The notes: generated from the letters alone by a model not told the origin. A stretch of 64,000 nucleotides of DNA from Bradyrhizobium sp. OK095 (GCF_900109945.1 NZ_FOBX01000012.1:170327-234326); one strand, 5' to 3'; positions 8,617 to 17,288 are shown, counted from the first letter of the stretch. Translations and numbers: made by a program.

Positions 8617-9594
8617 ATGATGGTTGATATTGAACCGGCCAAATCGTCCTACCTGAGGGATCTGCAATCGATACGCAGCCCGTCCTTCAATCGCGACACC
8701 AACCGAAATACGTTCGCATACAGACTATCCGAGCTGGTGTTCGGAAGCCTACTTGCCTCGTATATTCTCGGCTTCATAAGCTTTGCGTCCGCGTCGGCTG
8801 TGGCAACCCCGGGGCATATCAACCTTATAATGACCAGCCTATTCTCATGGACGTCGATAGTTATCCTGCAACAACTGCTAATTTCAATTCTGTATTCGGC
8901 ATTCACGGCTCTGCTGTACGTGAATTTTCACCAAAGCATTCTCTATCTTTCAACCAATCAGCGAAAGTCATCGACGGACTTCATCTTGGCCATGGCCATA
9001 GGAATATCTTTTGGAATTTCTATGATTTTTCCTCTTAGTACGATCTTCTGGTTGGGACTTCTGACAGCCGGTGTCTTCCTTCGGCGAGACAATCTCTTGA
9101 AGGCATTCACCGGGCACGTCGCTCTGAAAATTGCAGAAGAAACGGGCGGCAAGATCCTCGCGGGATCCGCCCCCGGAGGAGAGCAGGACAGCCAAAAAAA
9201 TCTTATCGAGCCCATAATTCCTGAAGTCATGAAAGCGCTAATGAGCAGTCAACATCCCGTGATACGATCTTGGGTATCGGAAACGACGTGGGGATGGAAG
9301 GTTGGAATCGGTGCAATGGTGAGTCTTCCAATTGCCGCGTTCGTGGCCGAGTTAATCTATTGGTATTTTTTTGGTACCCTTTGGCTGCTGGGCGACTACT
9401 ATCTTCGCACAGCGACGACTGCAAATGTTGCCGGTTGCGCTGCGGTATCGGTCTTTTTCTTACGGCGTCAGTATGTCGCGACACACACAATGCCCTCGCA
9501 GGAGAACCGCGAGGACACTAAGCTTGATGATGCGCTCAACAACCTTCTCAGACCTGTGAAAGCGCAAATTCTGTTGACCGCTAAGACCGAATGA
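8617..9594 (+). CDS. Unknown multi-pass membrane protein, first gene of isoprenoid cassette
   Basis: I do not recognise this family. From ATG at 8617 it encodes about 325 residues (a TTG at 8578 in frame is possible). The chain has an N-terminal soluble arm, a pair of hydrophobic stretches (VFGSLLASYILGFISFASA and SWTSIVILQQLLISILYSA), a further hairpin (FILAMAIGISFGISMIF and TIFWLGLLTAGVFL), a soluble middle with EPIIPEVMKAL, and two more membrane segments (IGAMVSLPIAAFVAELIYWYFF and TANVAGCAAVSVFFL). It ends in a charged tail. Codon use is AT-richer than in flanking genes: the 60-base line at 8941 has only 28 G or C. It sits 15 bases before a UbiA-type gene, so a role alongside lipid or isoprenoid chemistry is inferred from position alone. 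Confidence 0.65.
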   Translation: MMVDIEPAKSSYLRDLQSIRSPSFNRDTNRNTFAYRLSELVFGSLLASYILGFISFASASAVATPGHINLIMTSLFSWTSIVILQQLLISILYSAFTALLYVNFHQSILYLSTNQRKSSTDFILAMAIGISFGISMIFPLSTIFWLGLLTAGVFLRRDNLLKAFTGHVALKIAEETGGKILAGSAPGGEQDSQKNLIEPIIPEVMKALMSSQHPVIRSWVSETTWGWKVGIGAMVSLPIAAFVAELIYWYFFGTLWLLGDYYLRTATTANVAGCAAVSVFFLRRQYVATHTMPSQENREDTKLDDALNNLLRPVKAQILLTAKTE

Positions 9595-9609
9595 ACTGGA
9601 CGCTATGCG

Positions 9610-10527
9610 ATGAGTTTCGTGAAACGTCTGATCGTCCGCGGAATGTACACGTTCAACACAGTTGACGCACCCGCCTCGACTACGTTGCAGCGCTTCTTCA
9701 TGAGCGCGAGACTTGGCCTCTGGCCAGCAATAATGGTCAGTAGTTTCGCATTTGCTCACCTCACGCAACACAACTGGCAAACAGCCACTTTGATAGGTGG
9801 CAATTTATGCCTAGTGGCAAGCTTGGCCTTCCTTTTTAATGATATTCGCGACGCTGATATAGATGCGGCGAACAACATCAGTCGATGGTCCGTAAGATCT
9901 CCTATTGATAGACATCTCTTCCGAACGACCGTAGGCGTTGTTTTTGCCTCGGCTATCGCAAGCTCGTTCTATCTTAGCGCTACTGCGGCAGTAGGATTGG
10001 CGGCTGCAATTTGCGTCGGGCTGGCCTACTCGATAGTTTGCAAGAGAATTTTCTTGCTCGGCAACGTGGTGGCTGCGGCCCTGTCGCTCAGTCCCGGATT
10101 GATCATGCTAAGTAACTCCCTTATCATCAATCGCGCGGATTTCGACGCCACTTCCTTGCTTCCGGCTGCTGCTTTTTCCACTGTCGCTTTTCTTCTCCTG
10201 CTATCGCGAGAAATAAAGTTTGATGAATTTGATATCGCGGGCGATCGATTGGGTGGCCGCACGACTCTGCCGATGAAGCTGAGCACGAGGTCGCTTAACA
10301 ATATTCATGCGCTGCTTGTTGTGGCGAGCGTGGTGTTGATAGCCGCTATCGTTGGTTGCGCCGGACGGTATTCGATGGTCGTCAATCTAATCATCGGCTT
10401 GCTTACGGCTACCACTGCCGCTGCACTCCTGCATGCCGCTTACATAAGCCCGTCGAAGGAGGCCTTTTACAAGAAGACACGCATTGTAATGCTGGTTGTC
10501 CCAGTATCCATTTTCTTGAGCTTTTGA
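9610..10527 (+). CDS. UbiA-superfamily prenyltransferase
   Basis: This 305-residue membrane protein has the two aspartate motifs of UbiA intramembrane prenyltransferases: NDIRDADID at 77-85, matching NDxxDxxxD, and FDEFDIAGDR at 204-213, followed by GGRTTLP, matching the second DxxxD-plus-GxxTLP motif. The eight or nine hydrophobic helices are in the expected places. Such enzymes move a prenyl group from its diphosphate onto an aromatic, quinone, haem, glycerol-phosphate or sugar-phosphate acceptor, with magnesium. The residues after the first motif (NNISRWSVRSPIDRH) are unlike the RPIPSG-type stretch of UbiA, UbiE-linked or haem O synthases, so I cannot name the acceptor. It is AT-rich like its two neighbours and is apparently co-transcribed with them. 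Confidence 0.82.
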   Translation: MSFVKRLIVRGMYTFNTVDAPASTTLQRFFMSARLGLWPAIMVSSFAFAHLTQHNWQTATLIGGNLCLVASLAFLFNDIRDADIDAANNISRWSVRSPIDRHLFRTTVGVVFASAIASSFYLSATAAVGLAAAICVGLAYSIVCKRIFLLGNVVAAALSLSPGLIMLSNSLIINRADFDATSLLPAAAFSTVAFLLLLSREIKFDEFDIAGDRLGGRTTLPMKLSTRSLNNIHALLVVASVVLIAAIVGCAGRYSMVVNLIIGLLTATTAAALLHAAYISPSKEAFYKKTRIVMLVVPVSIFLSF

Positions 10528-11216
10528 GTTTGTCCCCTTATTTGAGGACCTATCTCAGCGCCTGCTTACTCGCCAATCGGGAGTTGAAACGCTTTGGACT
10601 ACCGACTAAGAGCCGCGTGAGATATCTATTCAAGGCTGGAAATCTTGCCTGTTGTTTTTTGGGATTCGCTACGCAGCGAGAAGACGCTAGCCTTAGAAAG
10701 GGTGCAGAGCTTGGAATGCTCGCGTCGGCCTTCGATTACGCATCAGACGGCGTTTGCTTTCAACACGACGCAATCACTACTTTCAAATCTCTGGTTCAGG
10801 ACACCGTGCCGCGAGATGTTGGCCTGCAGATCATCGAGCTCATCGAGCGCAAACAACAATGTCGTCTAAAAGTACAAGGCCTTGAACGTGGCGTTTCGAC
10901 GCTCGAAATAGTATTGAGTCATTTTGGACAACACAATCGCCTGCTTGCCGACGGCGACGTTTACGACGCCGGCATCCTTTGCCAGATCGTCGATGACGTT
11001 CTTGACTTTGAAGGAGACATGGATCGAGGGGAGTTGAACTTCATGAGAGGCTCCAATTTTTGCGAACATTTAAGCGCTCTGGTCGAATGGAACTATATTG
11101 ATAGATTTAGGCGGAGCGCTTATCCACTTGCGCTCTTTCGCGCGATTGGGAAAGCTCAAGTGAAAGCAAGAAAGCTACTAGATTCCCGCGATGCGTTTCT
11201 TCGTTCTTCCACTTGA
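10524..11216 (+). CDS. Divergent isoprenoid-synthase-like protein (class I fold suspected)
   Basis: This is a 230-residue helical protein. QIVDDVLDFEGD (154-165) is a good match to the second aspartate-rich motif of trans-isoprenyl diphosphate synthases. The place of the first motif seems to be FDYASD (70-75), which keeps D71 and D75 but not the usual adjacent aspartate pair. The protein is shorter than ordinary polyprenyl synthases (about 300 residues). No ATG lies near the N-terminus. TTG at 10524 overlaps the stop of the UbiA-type gene (TTGA), and TTG at 10530 or 10542 are alternatives. Next to a prenyltransferase it could supply the prenyl donor, cyclise or ionise a prenyl substrate, or act as a non-catalytic partner. 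All three are inferences. Confidence 0.6.
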   Translation: MSLSPYLRTYLSACLLANRELKRFGLPTKSRVRYLFKAGNLACCFLGFATQREDASLRKGAELGMLASAFDYASDGVCFQHDAITTFKSLVQDTVPRDVGLQIIELIERKQQCRLKVQGLERGVSTLEIVLSHFGQHNRLLADGDVYDAGILCQIVDDVLDFEGDMDRGELNFMRGSNFCEHLSALVEWNYIDRFRRSAYPLALFRAIGKAQVKARKLLDSRDAFLRSST

Positions 11217-11374
11217 AGCAGATCAATCCAGGGCCGCGAGTGGGAGCAATGGCCCTCGCCGCTACCTGATTGCCCGACGCGCAAACGGCTTTGTAAAATC
11301 TGCAAAGGCGCCTGCCAACCTCCGGACTGCTCTGCGTGGGCTAGTCGACATTTTACATCGAACGGTCGCCGGTA

Positions 11375-11713
11375 CTAGCGCTCCAGCGTCTTCGACGCGG
11401 TGCCGCGGTTCTTCACGATCAGCATGATGTTGCGAAGATAGATGACGGTCGCAAACAGCTGCCCCATGATGATGACGGGCTCGCGCTTGACGACGCCGTA
11501 GACCAGCGTCATCAGGCCGCCGCCCATCGAGCAAAACCAGAACGCGATCGGCACGACGCTGTTGCCGGCCCGCTCGCTGGCGATCCACTGCACCAGGAAT
11601 CGCGCGGTGAAGAACAGTTGCGCGATCAGGCCGAACGCGAGCCAGAAGTCGAACTTGGCGACGAACACGTCGTAGAAATAGTTGCTCAACGCCTGGCCGT
11701 ATTGAATGATCAT
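11375..11713 (-). CDS. LAB_N domain protein (lipid-A-disaccharide synthase N-terminal-like)
   Basis: This 112-residue protein has three or four membrane helices and the LAB_N fold (PF07578). Recognisable stretches are FWLAFGLIAQLFFTARFLVQW near 23-43, the SERAGNSVVPIAFWF segment and GQLFATVIYLRNI near the end. LAB_N resembles small multidrug-resistance (ArnE/ArnF-like) transporters and commonly follows a GT2 gene that makes polyprenyl-phosphate sugars, so a flippase or accessory role for the lipid-linked sugar is a reasonable inference. The ATG at 11713 overlaps the GT2 stop as ATGA, so it is translationally coupled. It is the last gene of the operon and faces the isoprenoid cassette tail-to-tail. 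Confidence 0.85.
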   Translation of the reverse strand: MIIQYGQALSNYFYDVFVAKFDFWLAFGLIAQLFFTARFLVQWIASERAGNSVVPIAFWFCSMGGGLMTLVYGVVKREPVIIMGQLFATVIYLRNIMLIVKNRGTASKTLER

Positions 11714-12459
11714 GCCTTCACCTCAGTCACGTCCGGTGTCGGCTTCTTGCGACGGATCAACCACCACACGCCGGCGAGATCCATGATGCCGATCCACAGC
11801 CGGTCGAAGAAACCATAGTTTGACACGCCGGAATGGCGCGGCCGGTCGATCACGTCGACATAGGCGATCTCATAGCCCTCCCGGCGCACCAGCGCGGGCA
11901 GGAAGCGATGCAGCCCGTCGAAATAGGGCATCATCAGGAACACGTCGCGCCGGAACGCCTTCAGACCGCAACCGGTGTCGCGCGTGCCGTCCTTCAGGAT
12001 CGCGCCGCGCACGCCGTTGGCAATGCGCGACTGGAATTTCTTGAAGCCAGTATCCTTGCGGCCGACGCGTTGGCCTGCGGCAAGTCCGACGTTGCTGCCC
12101 TTCTCGACCGCCGCGATCAGGTCCGGCAGGAAGGCCGGATTGTTCTGGCCGTCGCCGTCGAGCGTCGCCACGATCGCGCCGCGGGCCGCCCGCACGCCGC
12201 TGCGCACCGCCGCCGACTGGCCGGTGGATCTGGCGTGGCGAAGCTGCCGTAGATTGTCCCGCTGCTGCATCATGGATGCGAGCCGCTCGCCGGTCGCGTC
12301 CGTCGAGCCGTCATTGACGTAGATGATCTCATAGGGCCAGCGGCCATCCAGCGCCGCACTGATCTCGGCGATCAAGGGCGCAATGTTGTCGGCTTCGTTG
12401 CGCACGGGAACGACGATGGAAACCGCAGGCTGGGAAACCGAAGGCTGGGACGTCGACAA
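11710..12459 (-). CDS. GT2 family glycosyltransferase, polyprenyl-phosphate-sugar synthase type
   Basis: This 249-residue GT-A enzyme resembles dolichol-phosphate mannose synthases and ArnC. The nucleotide-sugar motifs are VVPVRNEADN (17-26), VNDGSTD near 50, and LDGDGQNNP near 98-106, which holds the metal-binding DxD. The acceptor-side stretch DTGCGLKAFRRDVF is typical of DPM1-like enzymes. The last 30 residues contain one hydrophobic segment that would tether it to the membrane. The start is TTG at 12459; no ATG lies before the catalytic motif. It probably loads a sugar from a nucleotide donor onto undecaprenyl phosphate for the ArnT-like GT39 in the same operon. The sugar (mannose, galacturonate or other) cannot be read from the sequence. 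Confidence 0.86.
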   Translation of the reverse strand: MSTSQPSVSQPAVSIVVPVRNEADNIAPLIAEISAALDGRWPYEIIYVNDGSTDATGERLASMMQQRDNLRQLRHARSTGQSAAVRSGVRAARGAIVATLDGDGQNNPAFLPDLIAAVEKGSNVGLAAGQRVGRKDTGFKKFQSRIANGVRGAILKDGTRDTGCGLKAFRRDVFLMMPYFDGLHRFLPALVRREGYEIAYVDVIDRPRHSGVSNYGFFDRLWIGIMDLAGVWWLIRRKKPTPDVTEVKA

Positions 12460-12521
12460 ATCGAGGCTCGTGGTTGGAATGGGCAGCCTGGGGAACCGGG
12501 GGCCCCGGCAGGCAGCCGCTT

Positions 12522-13367
12522 TTATGGGGCGGATGCCCCGTGGGCAACCCTTTTAAGCCGGCCCGAGACTGCTCCTGCAAGAGGCACAATGGTGCCGTCG
12601 GAACGGATGGCAAAGCCGAGCCTACGGGCCGCAAACCAGTAGCGGACCGCCATGGCGCCGACCATGCCGACCAGGGCACCGGCCACGACATCGCTCGGAT
12701 GATGCGCGAGCAGCACCAGGCGCGTCAGCAGGATCACGATTGCGTAAGTGAACATGAACACACGCAGGCGCGGCCACAGCGCCGAGACCGCAAACGCCAG
12801 CGCGAACGCCGTCACCGCATGGCCCGACGGCAGGCTGGTATAGGCCCCCGTTCCCTCTAGCGGGATGAAGTTGAACGGATTGGCCTTGCCGCCGACGAAT
12901 GGCCGCCCGCGGCCAATGAGATATTTCAGGATCTCGGTGACGAACACGGAAACGGCAACAGACAGAAACAGGTACTGCAGTCGCGTGCCGAGACCGAGCA
13001 GCAGCGCGCGGCGCGCGCCGCGAAGCCCGGCCGCGACGAGCGCCACGGTCACCAGTACAATCCCGAGCACGGAGAGCACGTACTCGTCCTTGCCGAAATC
13101 AGTGAGAATAAGTATCGGCCACAGGCTCGGCGTGCCGCGCGCCGGCATCAGCTGGATTTCGGCCTGGTCGAACGCGACCATCAGCACGATGACCAGGGCC
13201 GCGCCCGCAGCGCTCAGCCACAGCGAATGCCGCGCCAGCTTTCGAGCGGCTTCGGCGCGGCGCGAATGCGAGGGAGACCGCACCAGCTGCGCCAGCGCAC
13301 GCCCCGCGACGGCAAGCAGTTGCGCGGGATAGCCCGGGCGCGGCGCGATGGTGGTCGTAACAGGCAT
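12522..13367 (-). CDS. PAP2-family phosphatase (membrane)
   Basis: This 281-residue membrane protein has the three PAP2 acid-phosphatase motifs: KYLIGRGRP (KxxxxxxRP), PSGH preceded by YTSL, and TRLVLLAHHPSDV (SRxxxxxHxxxD with Thr for Ser). The motifs lie on one side of the membrane between hydrophobic helices, as in lipid phosphate phosphatases. It is placed directly before the GT2 gene and one base after the ArnT-like gene, in an operon for lipid-carrier-linked sugars. It could recycle undecaprenyl diphosphate or remove phosphate from lipid A as LpxE/LpxF do. Which one is unresolved. The start is ATG at 13367. Confidence 0.85.
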   Translation of the reverse strand: MPVTTTIAPRPGYPAQLLAVAGRALAQLVRSPSHSRRAEAARKLARHSLWLSAAGAALVIVLMVAFDQAEIQLMPARGTPSLWPILILTDFGKDEYVLSVLGIVLVTVALVAAGLRGARRALLLGLGTRLQYLFLSVAVSVFVTEILKYLIGRGRPFVGGKANPFNFIPLEGTGAYTSLPSGHAVTAFALAFAVSALWPRLRVFMFTYAIVILLTRLVLLAHHPSDVVAGALVGMVGAMAVRYWFAARRLGFAIRSDGTIVPLAGAVSGRLKRVAHGASAP

Positions 13368-13368
13368 C

Positions 13369-15111
13369 TTACTCGGTGCCTTCCGAGCGGAAGATCGAGA
13401 TCGAGATCGCGCGTCCCTGCGAGAAATTATAGCCGTCGATGCGGGTGCCGACCTTGTAGCGCAGCCCGATCGCCTCGGCGCGCTGCACGAAGCTGCGCTC
13501 CGAGCGTTGCTCGATCAGCGCGAAGCGGCAGCTCCCCTGCCGCAGGAAATCCGCCGCGCCCGAGCCGTCGGTGAGCAATGTCTGCGTGCCTGTCAGGAAG
13601 ACGAGGCTCGGCTCGTGATAGCCCGCGGCAGCCGCCTTCGGTCCAACGCAGGTGACGTTGCGAAGCGCGCGCGCGACCTCGATGCTCGGAAACACCGGCG
13701 TCAGTGACGGCAGCACGATGCCGTAGACCGTGAATGCGAGCATCAGGGCTGCGACCAGCGCGTTGAGCACCGAGCGCTCGGCGCGATTGGTATCGAACAG
13801 CCACCAGGCAAACAGGCCGAAGATCAGCGAGGCCGCGATGAACGGCCAGGCCACGAAGGCCGGCTGCCGCGTCAGCATGACCGCGCCGACCACCGCGATG
13901 ATCGAGCCGAGGGCGGGGATCGCGAACCACCAGGCCGAGCCGCGCATCAGCCAGGAGCGCGACAGCACGCGCCGCTCCAATGCGCCGACGGTGAGGATTG
14001 CGATCGCCGGATACAGCGGCAGCACGTAATGCGGCAGCTTGGTCAGCACCGCCTCGAACACGATCCAGGACGGGATCAGCCAGGCCAGCAGGAACTGCGC
14101 GCCGGGCTCGCGCCGCGCCCGCCACACGGCGGGAGCTGCCATCGCCGCGAGCGGCGCGCCCGGCCAGAACGTGATCCAGAACAGCGCGAGGTAAAGTCCG
14201 GGCGGTGCGCCGTGGGATTCCTGCGCGCCGATCTTGCTCAGCATGTCGCCGCCGACCGAATCGGCAAAGAAAGCATCGCCCGCGCGCCAGAAGATCGCGA
14301 TGAACCAGGGCAGCACCAGCACCAGCATCCACATCAGGCCCCAGACGGGGCGCAAGCGCCACAGCCATGAGGCATCGCGGTCCTGGATCGCAAGCGCGAT
14401 GATGGTCAGGCCTGCGAACATCAGGATCAGCGGACCCTTGATCAGGATGCCGACGGCAAGCGCAGTCCAGAAGATCGCGGGCCAGCTCCAGGGCGGATGG
14501 GTCTCGTCCTCGGCGCGTTGCCACGAGAGATAAGCGCGCGACATCGCACCCATCGCAGCGACCACGCAGAACAGCAGCATCGCGTCGGTCTTGGCGAGCC
14601 GCGCCTCGACACCCAGCAACACGGAGGCGCTCATCAGGAGCGCGGCGAGCACCGCGGCGCGCCGCGTGACGAAGCCGAGCGCGGTCCAATAGGTCATGAG
14701 CACGGCGCCGATCGCACCGATCAGCGACGGCAGACGGTAGACCCAGATGCGCAATTCGGCCTTCGGCAGACCGAGCGCCGAGGCGGTCTCGACCGCAGCC
14801 GATTGCAGCCAGTAGATGCCGACCGGCTTCTTGTAGCGGACGTCCTCCTGGAAGCGGATGTCGACATAATCGCCGCTCTCGACCATTTGCTTGGTGGCCT
14901 GGGCAAAGCGAGCTTCGTCGCGGTCGACGGGCGGGATGGTGAAGAAGCCGGGCAGAAACAGCAGCAGCGCACACAGCAGCAGGAAAGCCACCGCACGGGC
15001 ATGGCTGGCCGTGGCGAAGTCGAGCATGGTCACGAGCCGGCTGCCCGGATTCACGGGTGCTTTCGGCTCGCGGGGCGCTCCAAAACGAGGTGCTGGGTAG
15101 GTCTCGGCCAT
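13369..15111 (-). CDS. ArnT-like GT39 glycosyltransferase
   Basis: This 580-residue GT-C enzyme has about a dozen membrane helices and transfers a sugar from a polyprenyl-phosphate carrier to an envelope acceptor on the periplasmic face. The N-terminal loop IPPVDRDEARFAQATKQM holds the conserved acidic residue pair, and KKPVGIYWLQS follows, both hallmarks of ArnT/PMT_2 family members. A soluble C-terminal region (from about 480) matches the periplasmic domain of ArnT. It starts with ATG at 15111. In Bradyrhizobium lipid A carries mannose and galacturonic acid, so lipid A glycosylation is plausible; the acceptor is inferred, not shown. It is first in the four-gene set 15111 to 11375 and follows pbpC after 50 bases. 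Confidence 0.84.
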   Translation of the reverse strand: MAETYPAPRFGAPREPKAPVNPGSRLVTMLDFATASHARAVAFLLLCALLLFLPGFFTIPPVDRDEARFAQATKQMVESGDYVDIRFQEDVRYKKPVGIYWLQSAAVETASALGLPKAELRIWVYRLPSLIGAIGAVLMTYWTALGFVTRRAAVLAALLMSASVLLGVEARLAKTDAMLLFCVVAAMGAMSRAYLSWQRAEDETHPPWSWPAIFWTALAVGILIKGPLILMFAGLTIIALAIQDRDASWLWRLRPVWGLMWMLVLVLPWFIAIFWRAGDAFFADSVGGDMLSKIGAQESHGAPPGLYLALFWITFWPGAPLAAMAAPAVWRARREPGAQFLLAWLIPSWIVFEAVLTKLPHYVLPLYPAIAILTVGALERRVLSRSWLMRGSAWWFAIPALGSIIAVVGAVMLTRQPAFVAWPFIAASLIFGLFAWWLFDTNRAERSVLNALVAALMLAFTVYGIVLPSLTPVFPSIEVARALRNVTCVGPKAAAAGYHEPSLVFLTGTQTLLTDGSGAADFLRQGSCRFALIEQRSERSFVQRAEAIGLRYKVGTRIDGYNFSQGRAISISIFRSEGTE

Positions 15112-15161
15112 TGGTTCCGCTTACGCTGAAACCGTCATTCCGACAACCGGTTGGGGCAGGG

Positions 15162-17288
15162 TCATTGAATTCGAATGACGACTGTGTCCGCGGCGCCAGT
15201 GGCATCGATCACGGTGAGCCGCGCAAAGCCCGGACCGGGCGGATCGATCAGTCGCTGGCGCCGTCCGTCGATCTCGCCGAGCGCTGTCCCGTTAACCATG
15301 ACAGTCATCGGCAACACCCCGCCGGCGACCTTGACGGGCATGGCAGCGGCCTCCGCCCCGCCCGAGCGATCGACATCGATCCGCGAGCCATTGAGCGGGA
15401 ACTGGATGTGCAGGGCCTGCTCGCTGCCGATCCGCACCAGTTCCCCGACCGGGCGGAACCGCTTGAGCGGCAACGGCAACTTCGCATTGCTGGCGACCAG
15501 GGTTCCCTTCGGCGGCTTCGGCAACGGGACCAGCGTCTTGCCGGTGCGGGCGAAGGCATCGAACAGGATGGGTGCGGCGGCGACCCGTCCGATCAGGCCG
15601 GGAACCGGCGCGCCATCGGGCCGGCCGACCCAGACACCTATGGTCATGCGGCCGTCGAACCCAACCGACCATGCGTCGCGATAGCCGTAGGACGTGCCGG
15701 TCTTGAAGGCGATGCGATTGTGGGCCGCGTTTTCCGGCGGCGGGGTGCCCAGCAGCACGTTGCCGACCTGCCACGCCGCCACCGGATCGAGCAATCGCAG
15801 CGGCTCGCGGTCGTCTTTGGCCGTGACGATCTCGCGCAGCGGCTTGGTGGTCCCAAGCCGGGCAAAGCCCGCATAGAGCTGAGCAAGGTCCTGGAGTGTC
15901 ACGCCGACGCCGCCAAGACCCATGGCAAGCCCCGGGGCCTCGTCCTTCGGCAGCACCAGATTGCCGCCGGCCTGCCGCAGCCGCGACGCCAGCCGGCTCG
16001 CGCCGACGCGGTCGAGCAGCACGATGGCCGGCACGTTCAGCGACAATTGCAGCGCTTTCTTCACCGACACCGTGCCCTGGAAGGTCATGTCGAAATTTTC
16101 CGGCGCGTAGGAGCCGAAGCGCACCGGACGGTCGTCGATCAGGCTGTCGGGATGAACAAAACCGTCCTCGAAGGCGAGGCCATAGATGAACGGCTTCAGC
16201 GTCGAGCCCGGTGAGCGGATAGCGCGGGTCATGTCGACCTGCCCTGCCCGGCTCTCGTCGAAATAATCGGCCGAGCCGACGCGCGCGAGCACGTCACCAC
16301 TCTCGTTGTCGACCACGATAATGCCGACCGAGATGTTTTGCCCGAGCGCAATGGCACGGTCGCGCGCCAGCGGCTCCAGCACTTTCTGCAAGCTCGCATC
16401 CAGCGTCAGCTTGATGACCGGCGTATCCTTGACGGTCGAGAGCGCGGTGTCGGACGCATGCGGCGCCAGGATCGGCATCGGCTTGCGCAGTTTCGGTACA
16501 GGCACGGCCTTGGCCTGCTGCGCATCGTCAGCACTGACCACATACTCCTCGACCATGCGGTCGAGCACGCGATCGCGTGCTTTTCGCGCGGCCTCGGGAT
16601 AGCGATCAAGCCGGCGCGTCTCCGGCGATTGCGGCAGCGCGACCAGCAGCGCGGCTTCGGCGAGCGACAGCCGCTTCGGCTCCTTGCCGAGATAGGCGAT
16701 GGAGGCCGCGCGAATGCCTTCGAGATTGCCGCCATAAGGCGCGAGCGCGAGATAGAGATCGAGGATCTCAGCCTTGCTCATGCTGCGCTCGATCTCGATC
16801 GCGCGCACGATCTGCCGCAGCTTTGCATGAAGCGAGCGCTGCCGCCGCGGCTCCATCAGGCGTGCGAGCTGCATCGAAATGGTCGAGCCGCCCGAGACGA
16901 TGTGGCCGCGCGTGGTGAGCTGCAACGCGGCGCGGCCGAGCGCGAGCGGATCGAGACCGTTATGCGCGTAGAAGCGCTGGTCCTCGTAGGCGAGCAGCAG
17001 TTTGAGATAAGTCGGATCGACATTCGCTTTTGTCTCGACCGGCAGCCGCCAACGTCCGTCCGCCATCGCATAGGCGCGCAGCAATTTTCCGTTGCGGTCG
17101 ACGATCGTGGTGGAGACCTGTCGCGCCTCGTCGAACGGCAGCGGGCCGAGGGAGTAGACCCAGCCGACGAAGCCGACGATGGCGAGGATGAACGTGAGCG
17201 CGAGGGCAGAGAGGGCGCACATAGTCGCGCGCCCTGCTCTGCTGCTGTGGTTCCGAGAAACGCGATCAGCCTCGCTCATCTCACTCAC
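15162..17288 (-). CDS. pbpC: Penicillin-binding protein 1C
   Basis: This 708-residue bifunctional peptidoglycan synthase is anchored by one N-terminal helix (about 24-46). The GT51 transglycosylase motifs EDQRFY (102-107, with the catalytic Glu102) and GGSTISMQL (133-141) come first. The transpeptidase has SxxK at 362-365 (GSTLK), SxN at 416-418 (SLN) and KTG at 529-531. A BiPBP_C beta domain occupies about the last 95 residues, which separates PBP1C from PBP1A/1B. The ATG at 17288 overlaps the upstream alpha-2-macroglobulin stop as ATGA. The yfhM-pbpC pairing is conserved from E. coli to alphaproteobacteria and points to joint action in periplasmic defence or wall repair. Confidence 0.94.
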   Translation of the reverse strand: MSEMSEADRVSRNHSSRAGRATMCALSALALTFILAIVGFVGWVYSLGPLPFDEARQVSTTIVDRNGKLLRAYAMADGRWRLPVETKANVDPTYLKLLLAYEDQRFYAHNGLDPLALGRAALQLTTRGHIVSGGSTISMQLARLMEPRRQRSLHAKLRQIVRAIEIERSMSKAEILDLYLALAPYGGNLEGIRAASIAYLGKEPKRLSLAEAALLVALPQSPETRRLDRYPEAARKARDRVLDRMVEEYVVSADDAQQAKAVPVPKLRKPMPILAPHASDTALSTVKDTPVIKLTLDASLQKVLEPLARDRAIALGQNISVGIIVVDNESGDVLARVGSADYFDESRAGQVDMTRAIRSPGSTLKPFIYGLAFEDGFVHPDSLIDDRPVRFGSYAPENFDMTFQGTVSVKKALQLSLNVPAIVLLDRVGASRLASRLRQAGGNLVLPKDEAPGLAMGLGGVGVTLQDLAQLYAGFARLGTTKPLREIVTAKDDREPLRLLDPVAAWQVGNVLLGTPPPENAAHNRIAFKTGTSYGYRDAWSVGFDGRMTIGVWVGRPDGAPVPGLIGRVAAAPILFDAFARTGKTLVPLPKPPKGTLVASNAKLPLPLKRFRPVGELVRIGSEQALHIQFPLNGSRIDVDRSGGAEAAAMPVKVAGGVLPMTVMVNGTALGEIDGRRQRLIDPPGPGFARLTVIDATGAADTVVIRIQ

